Below, one piece after another: positions 1 to 5,929 of a stretch of DNA of 10,408 bases. The position numbers and the translations under genes were made by a program. The notes beneath the pieces were generated by a model. It searched no databases, had not been told where the DNA came from, and worked only from the letters and a program-made list of their open reading frames with translations. Each line of letters starts with the position of its first letter. The stretch's first letter is position 1. This DNA is from Acidaminococcus sp. CAG:917. GTDB taxonomy: Bacteria; Bacillota; Clostridia; Christensenellales; CAG-917. The stretch covers positions 817 to 11,224 of the forward strand of contig FR901022.1 in NCBI GenBank assembly GCA_000437555.1. The letters are read 5' to 3'.

Positions 1-113
1 CTTCCATTTGCCGTTGGGAAAACTGTCAGGCAGACGTTAAAGGCTCACAGCTTATAATCCTTGCAAAATATTTCAACGTATCAATAGATTATTTAATGGG
101 TTTGGAAGACTAA
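1..113 (+). CDS. XRE-family helix-turn-helix regulator, C-terminal end (partial)
   Basis: Codons run in frame from base 3 to the TAA at 111-113 and give about 36 residues, with the start outside the window. The visible part reads S-I-C-R-W-E-N, then an L-I-I-L-A-K-Y-F-N-V-S-I-D-Y-L-M-G-L-E-D ending. This is the hallmark tail of the Cro/C1 (XRE) DNA-binding domain: the 'S.sRWEN' after the recognition helix and the 'LA.yFnVS.DYLlG' of the last helices. Such proteins are usually small dimeric repressors. Nothing C-terminal of the HTH is present, so this is likely a short single-domain form or the end of one. The residues after WEN (C-Q-A-D-V-K-G-S) differ from the common 'GKR.P' pattern. Its target cannot be told; the lipoprotein gene downstream has its own promoter. 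Confidence 0.8.
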   Translation, partial: SICRWENCQADVKGSQLIILAKYFNVSIDYLMGLED

Positions 114-224
114 GATTTATCGTTTTGCTTTTATCATAAATTTTACTTTTTTATTTTTTATCTTATACCGCGCACAAAACAGCTTTTTTGCTTTTATATT
201 TGTCCGATTATTTTTAAGTCTCTA

Positions 225-253
225 TTGATTTGCTAAATTAACTATGCTATTAT
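225..253 (+). promoter_or_regulatory. Predicted sigma-A promoter of the lipoprotein gene
   Basis: The -35 candidate TTGATT (225-230) is followed by exactly 17 bp and a -10 hexamer TATTAT (248-253). The -10 is preceded by TG at 245-246, giving an extended -10. Transcription would start near 260, leaving a leader of about 50 nt before the TTG start at 310. The rest of 114-309 is AT-rich with several T-runs and no clear hairpin terminator for the upstream regulator. This is a match by eye only. Confidence 0.6.
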
Positions 254-296
254 ATATATATCGACAATTGTGTAATTGTGCGGATTTTTAATATTT

Positions 297-302
297 AGGA
301 GG
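297..302 (+). promoter_or_regulatory. Strong ribosome binding site that fixes a TTG start
   Basis: A full AGGAGG lies 7 nt before the TTG at 310-312. There is no ATG or GTG in a better position ahead of the signal peptide, and the next residues (R-K-K-A-F) form the charged n-region of a lipoprotein signal. The TTG start is therefore preferred. Confidence 0.8.
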
Positions 303-309
303 AAAGAAA

Positions 310-1392
310 TTGAGGAAAAAAGCATTTTTAATTTTGGCTGTTGTTATGATTGTTGCAATTACCTCTGTTGCGTTGATTGCGTGCGGAGAAGAAACAACGA
401 CAACCGCCAATCCCGTGCATAAAATTTCGGCAGTTGCGGGAGAAAACTATGAAATAAAAAACCTTGCTTCATCGGCACAAGTAGGCGACCCTGTCTATTT
501 TGACGTCGAGGTCACAAACAGTTTTTTTTATAGCGTGGAATCGGTTTGGGCAAACGATATCGTTTGTGTTGACGAGGGATTCGGTTACAAATTCACCATG
601 CCGGACGAAGACGTCGTCATCACGGTAATTCTTGCACCGGTCGGCGAATACAACGACCCTGACGATAAACTCGATTGGGGCTCGACACTTGTTGACACAA
701 TACCTTCCGGCACCACCGGAACTTTTGACTTGCCCTTATACTTCCCCGGAATATCTTCCGCAAATTGGATAACAAGTATTGAAGCCACCATCGAATCATC
801 CAACCAAACGGTTATACCTTCCGACGCCATCGAGTTTGTTCCGACGAAAGCAAGCACCAGCAGTGCGTTAATCGGAGGCAAACTCAGCGTTGACCTTTCA
901 AAAGTAAGCCCTGGAAAAACATTTATATACGTTTACCTTGACCCGAACAATTCGAGACTCGGAACGTTGATTAAAGAATTTACCGTTTCGGAAAATTCTC
1001 AAATTGAAATAGAAATGATGGACGTTACGTTCACCTATGAAAATAAGACTGATTATGACGATCAAAACATATTTTTGAATATCACAGACACAAATTATGT
1101 TCAAGGTTCGGATTACGAAGAAACACAAACGATTTACCTCAGTGATTTTATAGACGGAACATATACCTTCTCTTACGCCGTAGGACATATATATAGACTG
1201 AGTACGGCTTATTCCGTTTTGGGAGATGACGGGTATTATGACTTAACAACGCTCTATTTGAACGAATGGTACGGCACAAATATAGGCGCAGAAAACTATA
1301 TTGACCGTCACGAAACTATCAACGGCTTATATCTCCTTAAAGCCACAACTCAAGGAATCGAAATACCTTTGGTTATCTCCGATACCAACTAA
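310..1392 (+). CDS. Putative surface lipoprotein with InlB-like and Ig-like beta domains, function unknown
   Basis: A 360-residue protein. Residues 1-24 form a lipoprotein signal peptide (basic n-region RKK, hydrophobic core) ending in the lipobox L-I-A-C, with Cys25 as the lipid-modified residue. A Thr-rich linker follows. Residues of about 36-109 end in Y-K-F-T-M-P-D-E-D-V-V-I-T-V, the closing pattern of divergent InlB B-repeat (bacterial repeat) domains found in surface proteins. Residues of about 126-231 look like a second all-beta, Ig-like domain ending in K-E-F-T-V-S. The C-terminal part, rich in Tyr, Thr and Asp, is not recognised. No catalytic motif or LPXTG anchor is seen. It has its own promoter and terminator, so it is a single-gene unit. 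The role may be adhesion or ligand binding at the cell surface, but this is inference from domain type only. Lipoprotein status is well supported. Confidence 0.82.
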   Translation: MRKKAFLILAVVMIVAITSVALIACGEETTTTANPVHKISAVAGENYEIKNLASSAQVGDPVYFDVEVTNSFFYSVESVWANDIVCVDEGFGYKFTMPDEDVVITVILAPVGEYNDPDDKLDWGSTLVDTIPSGTTGTFDLPLYFPGISSANWITSIEATIESSNQTVIPSDAIEFVPTKASTSSALIGGKLSVDLSKVSPGKTFIYVYLDPNNSRLGTLIKEFTVSENSQIEIEMMDVTFTYENKTDYDDQNIFLNITDTNYVQGSDYEETQTIYLSDFIDGTYTFSYAVGHIYRLSTAYSVLGDDGYYDLTTLYLNEWYGTNIGAENYIDRHETINGLYLLKATTQGIEIPLVISDTN

Positions 1393-1412
1393 AAGAAAAT
1401 AACTGATACCTT

Positions 1413-1443
1413 AAAAAAGCCTTGCTGTTCGCAAGGCTTTTTG
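1413..1443. terminator. Bidirectional intrinsic terminator between convergent units
   Basis: A perfect 7-bp stem GCCTTGC (1419-1425) / GCAAGGC (1431-1437) closes a 5-nt loop and is flanked by A-runs on the left and T-runs on the right. Read rightward it ends in TTTTT and closes the lipoprotein gene 20 bases after its stop. Read leftward it ends in TTTTTT and would close the metA unit about 160 nt after the metA stop. No better leftward terminator is visible in 1444-1603, a stretch in which no gene was found. Confidence 0.88.
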
Positions 1444-1603
1444 TTTGAATTGTAAAAGATTAAATTGTATGAGCTAAAGCAAACAAAGAGGATAAACCAT
1501 TAAAATGACTTTAGCGCCAACGGAATATATTCACGTTAAGCGTCTTTTGCTCTGCCGCGTTCAAAGACAGTTGTGCACACAAAACGCACTATGCTAAACC
1601 GCT

Positions 1604-2503
1604 TTACAGCACGAAAGGCGTGACCTGATATACGTAATAGTTGAGCCAATTATAAAACAGCAGATTTGCCGTGGAGCGCCAGCTCATATTGACTTCCAAG
1701 CTGTCGCCTATAAAATAATTTTTCGGTTTATCGATTTTTAATCCTTTGTTTATATCTCTTTCGTATTCCTTTTTTAAGGTAAAACGGTCATATTCCGAGT
1801 GCCCCATAAAGAAAAACTTTTTATTGTCGTGCGTCTTTAAAATCGCAATTCCCGCCTCGTCCGAACGCGCGAGGATTTTAAGTTTTTCACATTCCTCAAT
1901 CGCTCTTTGGTCGGCCTCGGTATGCCTTGAATTCGGAACGTAAAACACGTCGTCCATACCCTTTAAAAGCATATCGTGCTCGACAACCGCCTTTGTCGGG
2001 AAAATACCGAACATTTTTTGTGGCAGAGGATTTTTGCCTATTCCGAAATGATAATACAGCGCCGCCTGAGCTCCCCAACAGATATAAATGGTGCTCGTCA
2101 CGTTTTTATCCGCAAAATCGAAAATCTCGACAAGCTCTTTCCAATAATCCACCTGTTCAAAGGGCATATTTTCAACGGGTGCGCCTGTGATTATCATTCC
2201 GTCGAATTTCTGATTTTTTACGTCGGCAAGCGAACGGTAAAATCTTTCCATATGGTCGCCCGAAACATGGGTGGGCTTATACGTTGCCGTCTGAATAAAC
2301 GTTATGTTTACCTGCAAAGGAGAATTTGACAAAAGACGGACAAGCTGAGTTTCCGTTTCTTCCTTTGTGGGCATGAGATTGACTATCGCGATTTCAATCG
2401 GTCTGATATCCTGTTTCCCCGCCCTGTCTTTATCCATTACGAAGATTTTTTCTTTATTTAAAATCTTGTAAGCGGGTAAATCCTTGGGTATGATGATAGG
2501 CAT
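1604..2503 (-). CDS. metA: Homoserine O-acetyltransferase (MetA type)
   Basis: A 299-residue cytoplasmic enzyme, full length for the MetA family (class I glutamine amidotransferase-like fold). It acylates the hydroxyl of L-homoserine, the committed step of methionine synthesis. Catalytic residues sit at the usual numbers: nucleophile Cys142 in I-C-W-G-A-Q-A-A-L, His235 and Glu237 in M-G-H-S-E-Y-D, and Lys47 in N-L-M-P-T-K. Residue 111 is Glu (I-I-T-G-A-P-V-E). In the studied Bacillus cereus enzyme Glu111 selects acetyl-CoA, whereas E. coli has Gly and uses succinyl-CoA. The acetyl product is inferred from this and agrees with the O-acetylhomoserine enzyme encoded just upstream. The ATG is preceded by AGAGGA (2513-2518) with a 9-nt gap. 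It is the last gene of the secG-smpB-metY-metA run. A possible RNA pseudoknot lies in its leader. Confidence 0.95.
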   Translation of the reverse strand: MPIIIPKDLPAYKILNKEKIFVMDKDRAGKQDIRPIEIAIVNLMPTKEETETQLVRLLSNSPLQVNITFIQTATYKPTHVSGDHMERFYRSLADVKNQKFDGMIITGAPVENMPFEQVDYWKELVEIFDFADKNVTSTIYICWGAQAALYYHFGIGKNPLPQKMFGIFPTKAVVEHDMLLKGMDDVFYVPNSRHTEADQRAIEECEKLKILARSDEAGIAILKTHDNKKFFFMGHSEYDRFTLKKEYERDINKGLKIDKPKNYFIGDSLEVNMSWRSTANLLFYNWLNYYVYQVTPFVL

Positions 2504-2530
2504 AAGCGTTTTTCCTCTGTTTTTGATTTT

Positions 2531-2589
2531 AGGTCATAAAGGTTTTTTTTAAACTTGCCGATATGACCTTGTGGTTAACTGCTCGGCAA
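2531..2589 (-). promoter_or_regulatory. Candidate H-type RNA pseudoknot in the metY-metA gap
   Basis: On the leftward transcript, TTGCCGA (2589-2583) is complementary over 7 bp to TCGGCAA (2561-2555). AGGTCATA (2569-2562) is complementary over 8 bp to TATGACCT (2538-2531). The two perfect pairings interlock: the first arm of stem 2 lies in the loop of stem 1 and directly abuts the second arm of stem 1. The connecting loops are 13 nt and an A-rich 16 nt (eight A in a row). This is the layout of H-type pseudoknots, as used by SAM-II, SAM-V and preQ1 riboswitches. The last stem base lies 12 nt before the metA ribosome binding site. The two stems do not match the SAM-II sequence pattern as I remember it, so no class is assigned. 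Chance pairing in AT-rich DNA cannot be ruled out. Confidence 0.4.
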
Positions 2590-2624
2590 AAAACTCTTTT
2601 AGTAAAGTTCCTGCCGCACTCGTA

Positions 2625-3893
2625 TTATATTTTATCCAAAGCGTTTTTGACGTCTTCGATGATATCCTCGATATTTTCAATTCCTACCGAGAGACGGACA
2701 AGGTTCGGCGGAATCTGCGCCTCGATAAGTTCCTCATCCGACAACTGACGGTGAGTGGTTGAAGCCGGGTGCAACACGCAGGAGCGGACGTCGGCGATAT
2801 GCGTGACAATCTTAAACAGTTTAAGCGCTTCCATAAACTTTAACGCCTTTTGTTTTCCGCCTTTAATTCCGATAGAGAGCATACCCGAAAATCCGCCGTC
2901 AAAATATTTTTTGCCGAGGTCATAATATTTATCGCCTTTGAGCGAGGGATACCTCACCCATTCGACCTTGTCGTGCGAATTGAGGTATTCGGCAAGTGCC
3001 GCCGTATTTTCGCTGTGGCGTTTCATTCTAAGCTCTAAAGTTTCACAGCCGAGATTTGTGAGATATGCGTTAAACGGAGCCATAATAGCGCCTATATCCC
3101 TCATAAGCTGCATTCTCGCCTTGAGTATAAACGCCGCCTTGCCGCCCTCTTTGACGTAAACTACGCCGTGATAACTCTCGTCGGGCTCAACAAAATCTTT
3201 AAAACGCGGATTGTTTTCCCAATCGAAGTTTCCGCCGTCGACAACAACGCCGCCCACGCAGGAAGCGTGTCCGTCAAAATATTTTGTGGAAGAATGAATG
3301 ACGATGTTTGCGCCGTGTTCAAACGGTCGGCAAAGTATCGGCGTTGCCAATGTATTGTCGACAACAAAGGGCAAACCGTATTTTTTGCAGACTTTGGCAT
3401 AAACGTCAAAATCAAGAACTACCATCGAAGGATTGCCTATCGTTTCGGTATATATGAGTTTTGTTTTATCATCAATAAGCTTTTCGATTGTCTCGGCGTT
3501 ATCGTCGGGCGTGATAAATCTTGTTTCTATGCCGTATTTACGCAAAGTTACGTTAAACAAATTAAACGTTCCGCCGTAAATAGTATTAAGACTTATTACG
3601 TTATCGCCTGCCTTTGCAAGAGTAAGCACGGTAAGCAATATAGCGCTCATACCGCTTGCGCAGGCCATGGCTCCCACACCTCCCTCAAGCATTGAAATCT
3701 TTTCTTCAAAAGCCGAAACAGTGGGATTTGAAATTCTGCTGTAAATGTGACCGTCCTTTGGCGAATCGAAAAGATGAGCGAGTTCGTCTGCGGTTTCATA
3801 AACGTATGTCGTGCTTTGATATAGCGGCAAAACTCTCGTGTCGCCGCTTTTCGGCGAATATGAGCCTTGAACGCAAATAGTTCCTTTTTTCAT
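2625..3893 (-). CDS. metY: O-acetylhomoserine sulfhydrylase (O-acetylhomoserine aminocarboxypropyltransferase)
   Basis: A 422-residue PLP enzyme of the Cys/Met metabolism family (fold type I), full length. It makes homocysteine from O-acetyl-L-homoserine and sulfide in the cytoplasm. Seen in the sequence: Y-S-R-I-S-N-P-T near residue 51 (Tyr and Arg bind the PLP phosphate of the neighbouring subunit), A-S-G-M-S-A near 79-84, Asp179 in V-V-D-N-T (pairs with the PLP ring nitrogen), Lys204 in S-S-T-K-Y-F-D-G-H (Schiff base), and Arg400 in L-V-R-L-S-V-G-I-E (substrate carboxylate). The insert around residues 222-270 and the length above 400 fit the MetY/Met17 branch rather than the shorter cystathionine enzymes, which remain the main alternative. 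It starts 6 nt after the smpB stop. No Shine-Dalgarno sequence precedes its ATG, so initiation probably depends on ribosomes ending smpB. The partner metA follows 121 bp downstream. Confidence 0.93.
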   Translation of the reverse strand: MKKGTICVQGSYSPKSGDTRVLPLYQSTTYVYETADELAHLFDSPKDGHIYSRISNPTVSAFEEKISMLEGGVGAMACASGMSAILLTVLTLAKAGDNVISLNTIYGGTFNLFNVTLRKYGIETRFITPDDNAETIEKLIDDKTKLIYTETIGNPSMVVLDFDVYAKVCKKYGLPFVVDNTLATPILCRPFEHGANIVIHSSTKYFDGHASCVGGVVVDGGNFDWENNPRFKDFVEPDESYHGVVYVKEGGKAAFILKARMQLMRDIGAIMAPFNAYLTNLGCETLELRMKRHSENTAALAEYLNSHDKVEWVRYPSLKGDKYYDLGKKYFDGGFSGMLSIGIKGGKQKALKFMEALKLFKIVTHIADVRSCVLHPASTTHRQLSDEELIEAQIPPNLVRLSVGIENIEDIIEDVKNALDKI

Positions 3894-3899
3894 AAGCTT

Positions 3900-4361
3900 T
3901 TAAACAGATTTGCTGTTATACTCCTTTTTAATTCTTTGAATATTTCTGTTTTCCTCTCTCGTTTTGATTGCTTGCCTTTTGTCGTGGAGTTCTTTACCTT
4001 TGCAAATGCCAAGCTCGACTTTTACGAGAGATTGTTTAAAATACATTTTCAGCGGGACGAGCGTATAACCTTTAATCTCGATTTTACCTCTTATTTTATT
4101 TATCTCCTGTCGGTTAAGCAAAAGTTTTCTCGTTCTTAAAGGGTCCTCGTTGAAACAACTGCCTTTTTCATACGGCGAAATATGGACGCCGAGCAAAAAG
4201 ACTTCGTTGCCCTTTATAATCGCATAACTGTCTTTTAGGTTTACCGCTCCTTTTCTTACGGATTTAACCTCGCTCCCGACAAGTACGATGCCGGCTTCAT
4301 AAGTGTCTTCCACGAAATAGTCGTGATACGCCTTTTTGTTGGTTGCGACAACTTTATCCAT
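3900..4361 (-). CDS. smpB: SsrA-binding protein SmpB
   Basis: A 153-residue RNA-binding protein of normal family length. SmpB carries tmRNA into stalled ribosomes to rescue them and tag the unfinished peptide. The whole pattern is visible: N-K-K-A-Y-H-D-Y-F near the start, Y-E-A-G-I-V-L-V-G-S-E-V-K-S-V-R-K-G-A-V-N-L-K-D-S-Y-A (about 21-47) of the beta-barrel that binds the tRNA-like part of tmRNA, H-I-S-P-Y (60-64), G-Y-T-L-V-P-L-K (98-105), and the basic tail K-G-K-E-L-H-D-K-R (121-129) that enters the mRNA channel. The start has a good TGGAGGA, but only 3 nt lie between GGAGG and the ATG, which is short. The tmRNA gene often found close by is not in this window. A hairpin with a U-run precedes the gene. 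Confidence 0.97.
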   Translation of the reverse strand: MDKVVATNKKAYHDYFVEDTYEAGIVLVGSEVKSVRKGAVNLKDSYAIIKGNEVFLLGVHISPYEKGSCFNEDPLRTRKLLLNRQEINKIRGKIEIKGYTLVPLKMYFKQSLVKVELGICKGKELHDKRQAIKTREENRNIQRIKKEYNSKSV

Positions 4362-4378
4362 ATTCCTCCAAATATTTT

Positions 4379-4403
4379 AAAAGCGACCGTTTGGTCGCTT
4401 TTT
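4379..4403 (-). terminator. Hairpin with U-run between secG and smpB, terminator or attenuator
   Basis: A perfect stem AAGCGACC (4381-4388) / GGTCGCTT (4393-4400) has a 4-nt loop and can be extended by A-T pairs. On the leftward strand it is followed by TTTTAAAATATTT. It starts only 7 bases after the secG stop. The U-run is short, so partial read-through into smpB is plausible. If termination is strong, smpB-metY-metA would need a separate promoter, and I saw no convincing one in the 48-bp gap. Confidence 0.7.
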
Positions 4404-4409
4404 GTATTT

Positions 4410-4742
4410 TTAAAGTTCTACGCCCTGTCCAACGTCCACCAAAGATATTATGAAGAATATAATCGAGGTGACCATAATCAGACAAAAAATTATAAGCGTG
4501 ATTTTTTTAAGCAACCCTTCTTTTGACCTTGCTTTATTTTTACCGTAATACGAATCGGTTGTGCTACCCGTGATAGCCTGAACGTTGTCGGCTGTGCCCT
4601 GCTGCATCAACACGACGACTATCATGGCAATAGCCAAAATCGACATGATGACCATTAGCGCGATAAGAACGCCCTGCTGCACTTCACGAGTCATATTTGT
4701 GGTATTCGCAATAGCGGAAAGCATAAAGTCGAAATTAAACAT
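4410..4742 (-). CDS. secG: Protein translocase subunit SecG
   Basis: A 110-residue membrane protein, slightly longer than the usual 75-90 because of a 20-residue N-terminal extension. SecG is the small third subunit of the SecYEG channel and aids export driven by SecA. Two membrane segments are visible at about 25-46 and 80-102, with the conserved linker between them: V-V-L-M-Q-Q-G-T-A-D-N, then G-S-T-T-D-S-Y-Y-G-K-N-K-A-R-S-K-E-G-L-L-K-K. AGAGG (4748-4752 on the other strand) lies 5 nt before the ATG. In many Firmicutes secG is followed by rnr and smpB; here RNase R is absent and smpB follows after 48 bp. A good promoter is present just upstream. Confidence 0.93.
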   Translation of the reverse strand: MFNFDFMLSAIANTTNMTREVQQGVLIALMVIMSILAIAMIVVVLMQQGTADNVQAITGSTTDSYYGKNKARSKEGLLKKITLIIFCLIMVTSIIFFIISLVDVGQGVEL

Positions 4743-4768
4743 AGTTACCTCTTTTCATTAACGGTAGA

Positions 4769-4797
4769 ATTTTAACATAATTGCTAAAAAAATACAA
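4769..4797 (-). promoter_or_regulatory. Predicted promoter of the secG-smpB-metY-metA unit
   Basis: Read leftward, TTGTAT (4797-4792) is followed by 17 bp and TAAAAT (4774-4769), with TG one base before the -10 (extended -10). The predicted start near 4762 leaves a leader of about 20 nt before secG. The -35 hexamer sits within the loop and right arm region of the 10-bp inverted repeat at 4781-4810, so a protein on that repeat would meet RNA polymerase directly. Confidence 0.6.
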
Positions 4798-4810
4798 GCG
4801 TTTTTAGCAA
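4781..4810. repeat. Perfect 10-bp inverted repeat in a divergent control region, candidate operator
   Basis: TTGCTAAAAA (4781-4790) and TTTTTAGCAA (4801-4810) are exact reverse complements separated by 10 bp. The centres of the two arms lie 20 bp apart, about two helical turns, as expected for a dimeric DNA-binding protein. The repeat overlaps the -35 and spacer of the secG promoter and lies about 62 bp before the ferritin-like gene. It is not followed by a U-run in either direction, and no gene ends here, so a terminator is unlikely. Confidence 0.6.
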
Positions 4811-4872
4811 CATATTTATTTTTCACCAAAAGACGAAAAAATACATATATTGTAGCGACTATTGGAGGGAAT

Positions 4873-5355
4873 ATGGATTTATCTCAAGTAAAGTGCGATT
4901 TACCTTATCCCGAGGTAAACGTCACTAAAGACCTATCGGAAGCCAGACTGATATTGCCCAATTATGCGGGCAGAGACAGCGAAACAACCGCCATCTTAAC
5001 CTATGCATATCAATCGTATATGACGGCTGATTTAAAGAAAATACTCGAAGAAATAGCCATTGTCGAAATGACTCATCACGAGATGCTCGGCGAGGCAATC
5101 GTAAAACTCGGAGGATATCCGATTATAGGAAGCGGTTGTTTTTGGAACGGAAGTTTTATAAATTATACTTCCAATCCTAAAGTGTATTTAAAAAATAACA
5201 TCGACGGAGAAAAACTCGCCATCAAAAACTATGAAAAGACTATCCTTGCTTTAAACCAAAGGGATTTAAAACTTTTGCTTGAGCGAATTATCTTAGACGA
5301 GGAAGTCCATATAAAAATTTTCGAGGAGCTTTTACTTAAATACGACGAAACCTAA
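4873..5355 (+). CDS. Ferritin-like diiron or dimanganese protein, related to CotJC/manganese catalase
   Basis: A 160-residue four-helix protein. The full set of metal ligands of the ferritin-like superfamily can be read: Glu37 in Y-A-G-R-D-S-E-T-T-A, E-x-x-H at 65-68 (E-M-T-H), Glu113 in D-G-E-K-L-A-I, and E-x-x-H at 143-146 (E-E-V-H). This gives two E plus ExxH pairs, so the dinuclear site should be intact. The opening L-P-Y-P-E-V, A-Y-Q-S-Y, the E-M-L-G-E run and W-N-G-S-F-I-N-Y resemble small clostridial proteins near CotJC and manganese catalases. Peroxide removal or metal handling is the likely job; which metal and reaction cannot be told. GGAGGG lies 4 nt before the ATG. A possible -10 (TATATT, 4846-4851) lacks a clear -35. 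It is a single gene, divergent from secG and sharing its control region. Confidence 0.8.
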   Translation: MDLSQVKCDLPYPEVNVTKDLSEARLILPNYAGRDSETTAILTYAYQSYMTADLKKILEEIAIVEMTHHEMLGEAIVKLGGYPIIGSGCFWNGSFINYTSNPKVYLKNNIDGEKLAIKNYEKTILALNQRDLKLLLERIILDEEVHIKIFEELLLKYDET

Positions 5356-5415
5356 AAAATTTATCTATACTTAGTTTTTATAAAATAAAGACATAAAATC
5401 ATTCCAAAAAAACGG

Positions 5416-5445
5416 AAAAAATAAAGGCGGCAATCTGCCGCCTTT
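5416..5445 (-). terminator. Intrinsic terminator of the yqzL-recO-lipoprotein-ywlC-ywlE unit
   Basis: A perfect 10-bp stem AAAGGCGGCA (5423-5432) / TGCCGCCTTT (5436-5445) has a 3-nt loop. Leftward it runs into TTTATTTTTT, a good U-tract, 15 bases after the ywlE stop. Rightward the stem ends in TTTAAAATTT, so it may also weakly stop the ferritin-like gene, whose stop lies 68 bases before the stem. Confidence 0.88.
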
Positions 5446-5459
5446 AAAATTTATAAGAC

Positions 5460-5927
5460 CTATTTCAAAATATTTCTGAATATGTATTTTGCCACCTGCG
5501 ACATATTGATTTCAATCTGAGAGCATGCTTGCTCGTATTCGAACATTCCCTGTCCGTATGGGTCGGAAACAGCGGAAGTATTTGGAAGGTTTGAACCAAA
5601 ACCCAAAATCTTTTTGTTTTCGCCGAACTGCTCCTCTATATCGATTTGTATTCTGTCGGAAAGTGCAACGATTAAATCAGCCTTTTTAAATATATCTTTT
5701 GTGAGCTGTTTGGCGACGAAAGCTTCGGTGCCTTTAATTCCTCTGTTAGCCAAAGTCTTAACAGCCTCAGGCGACATAGGTGCGCCTTCCGCCGCTTTAA
5801 TTCCGCACGAGGTCACTTCGACGTTATCGATGTCCTCACTATCCAAAAAGCGTCTGAACAAAAACTCTGCCATAGGCGAACGGCACGTATTGCCCGAACA
5901 GACAAATACAACCAACAATTTTTTCAT
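5460..5927 (-). CDS. ywlE: Low-molecular-weight phosphatase of the YwlE type, likely protein-arginine phosphatase
   Basis: A 155-residue cytoplasmic phosphatase of normal family length. The P-loop C-x5-R is Cys10-S-G-N-T-C-Arg16 followed by S-P-M-A-E. The general acid is Asp122 in S-D-P-Y-G-Q. Residue 14 of the loop is Thr. In Bacillus YwlE this Thr (Thr11 there) favours phosphoarginine, while true tyrosine phosphatases have Ile. Removal of phosphate from arginines marked by McsB is therefore the favoured role, by inference; tyrosine phosphatase is the alternative. The gene starts 2 nt after the ywlC stop. Its strong AAGGAGG (5935-5941 on the other strand) lies inside the last ywlC codons, which suggests translational coupling. 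ywlC and ywlE are also close neighbours in Bacillus subtilis. Confidence 0.9.
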   Translation of the reverse strand: MKKLLVVFVCSGNTCRSPMAEFLFRRFLDSEDIDNVEVTSCGIKAAEGAPMSPEAVKTLANRGIKGTEAFVAKQLTKDIFKKADLIVALSDRIQIDIEEQFGENKKILGFGSNLPNTSAVSDPYGQGMFEYEQACSQIEINMSQVAKYIFRNILK

Positions 5928-5929
5928 AA

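Noticed and set aside
1514..1544. Imperfect hairpin around an AATATATT centre downstream of metA
   Set aside because: Only four continuous pairs next to the loop, with mismatches beyond and no U-run; the real terminator lies at 1413-1443.
2531..2569. Reading the AGGTCATA / TATGACCT repeat as a terminator of metY
   Set aside because: The leftward continuation after the stem is AAAATC, not a U-run, and the loop of 23 nt is long.
2504..2624. S-box (SAM-I) or SAM-II riboswitch before metA
   Set aside because: The gap has no four-way junction or kink-turn pattern, and the two stems do not match the SAM-II arms I remember. It is kept only as an unassigned pseudoknot candidate.
3168..3695. A 175-codon open frame on the + strand opposite metY
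   Set aside because: It is antisense to a clearly recognised full-length enzyme, has no family resemblance and no ribosome binding site; it is a frame shadow.
4810..4851. A sporulation sigma-E or sigma-K promoter for the ferritin-like gene
   Set aside because: CATATT and CATATATT words occur, but their spacing of about 27 bp does not fit either consensus.
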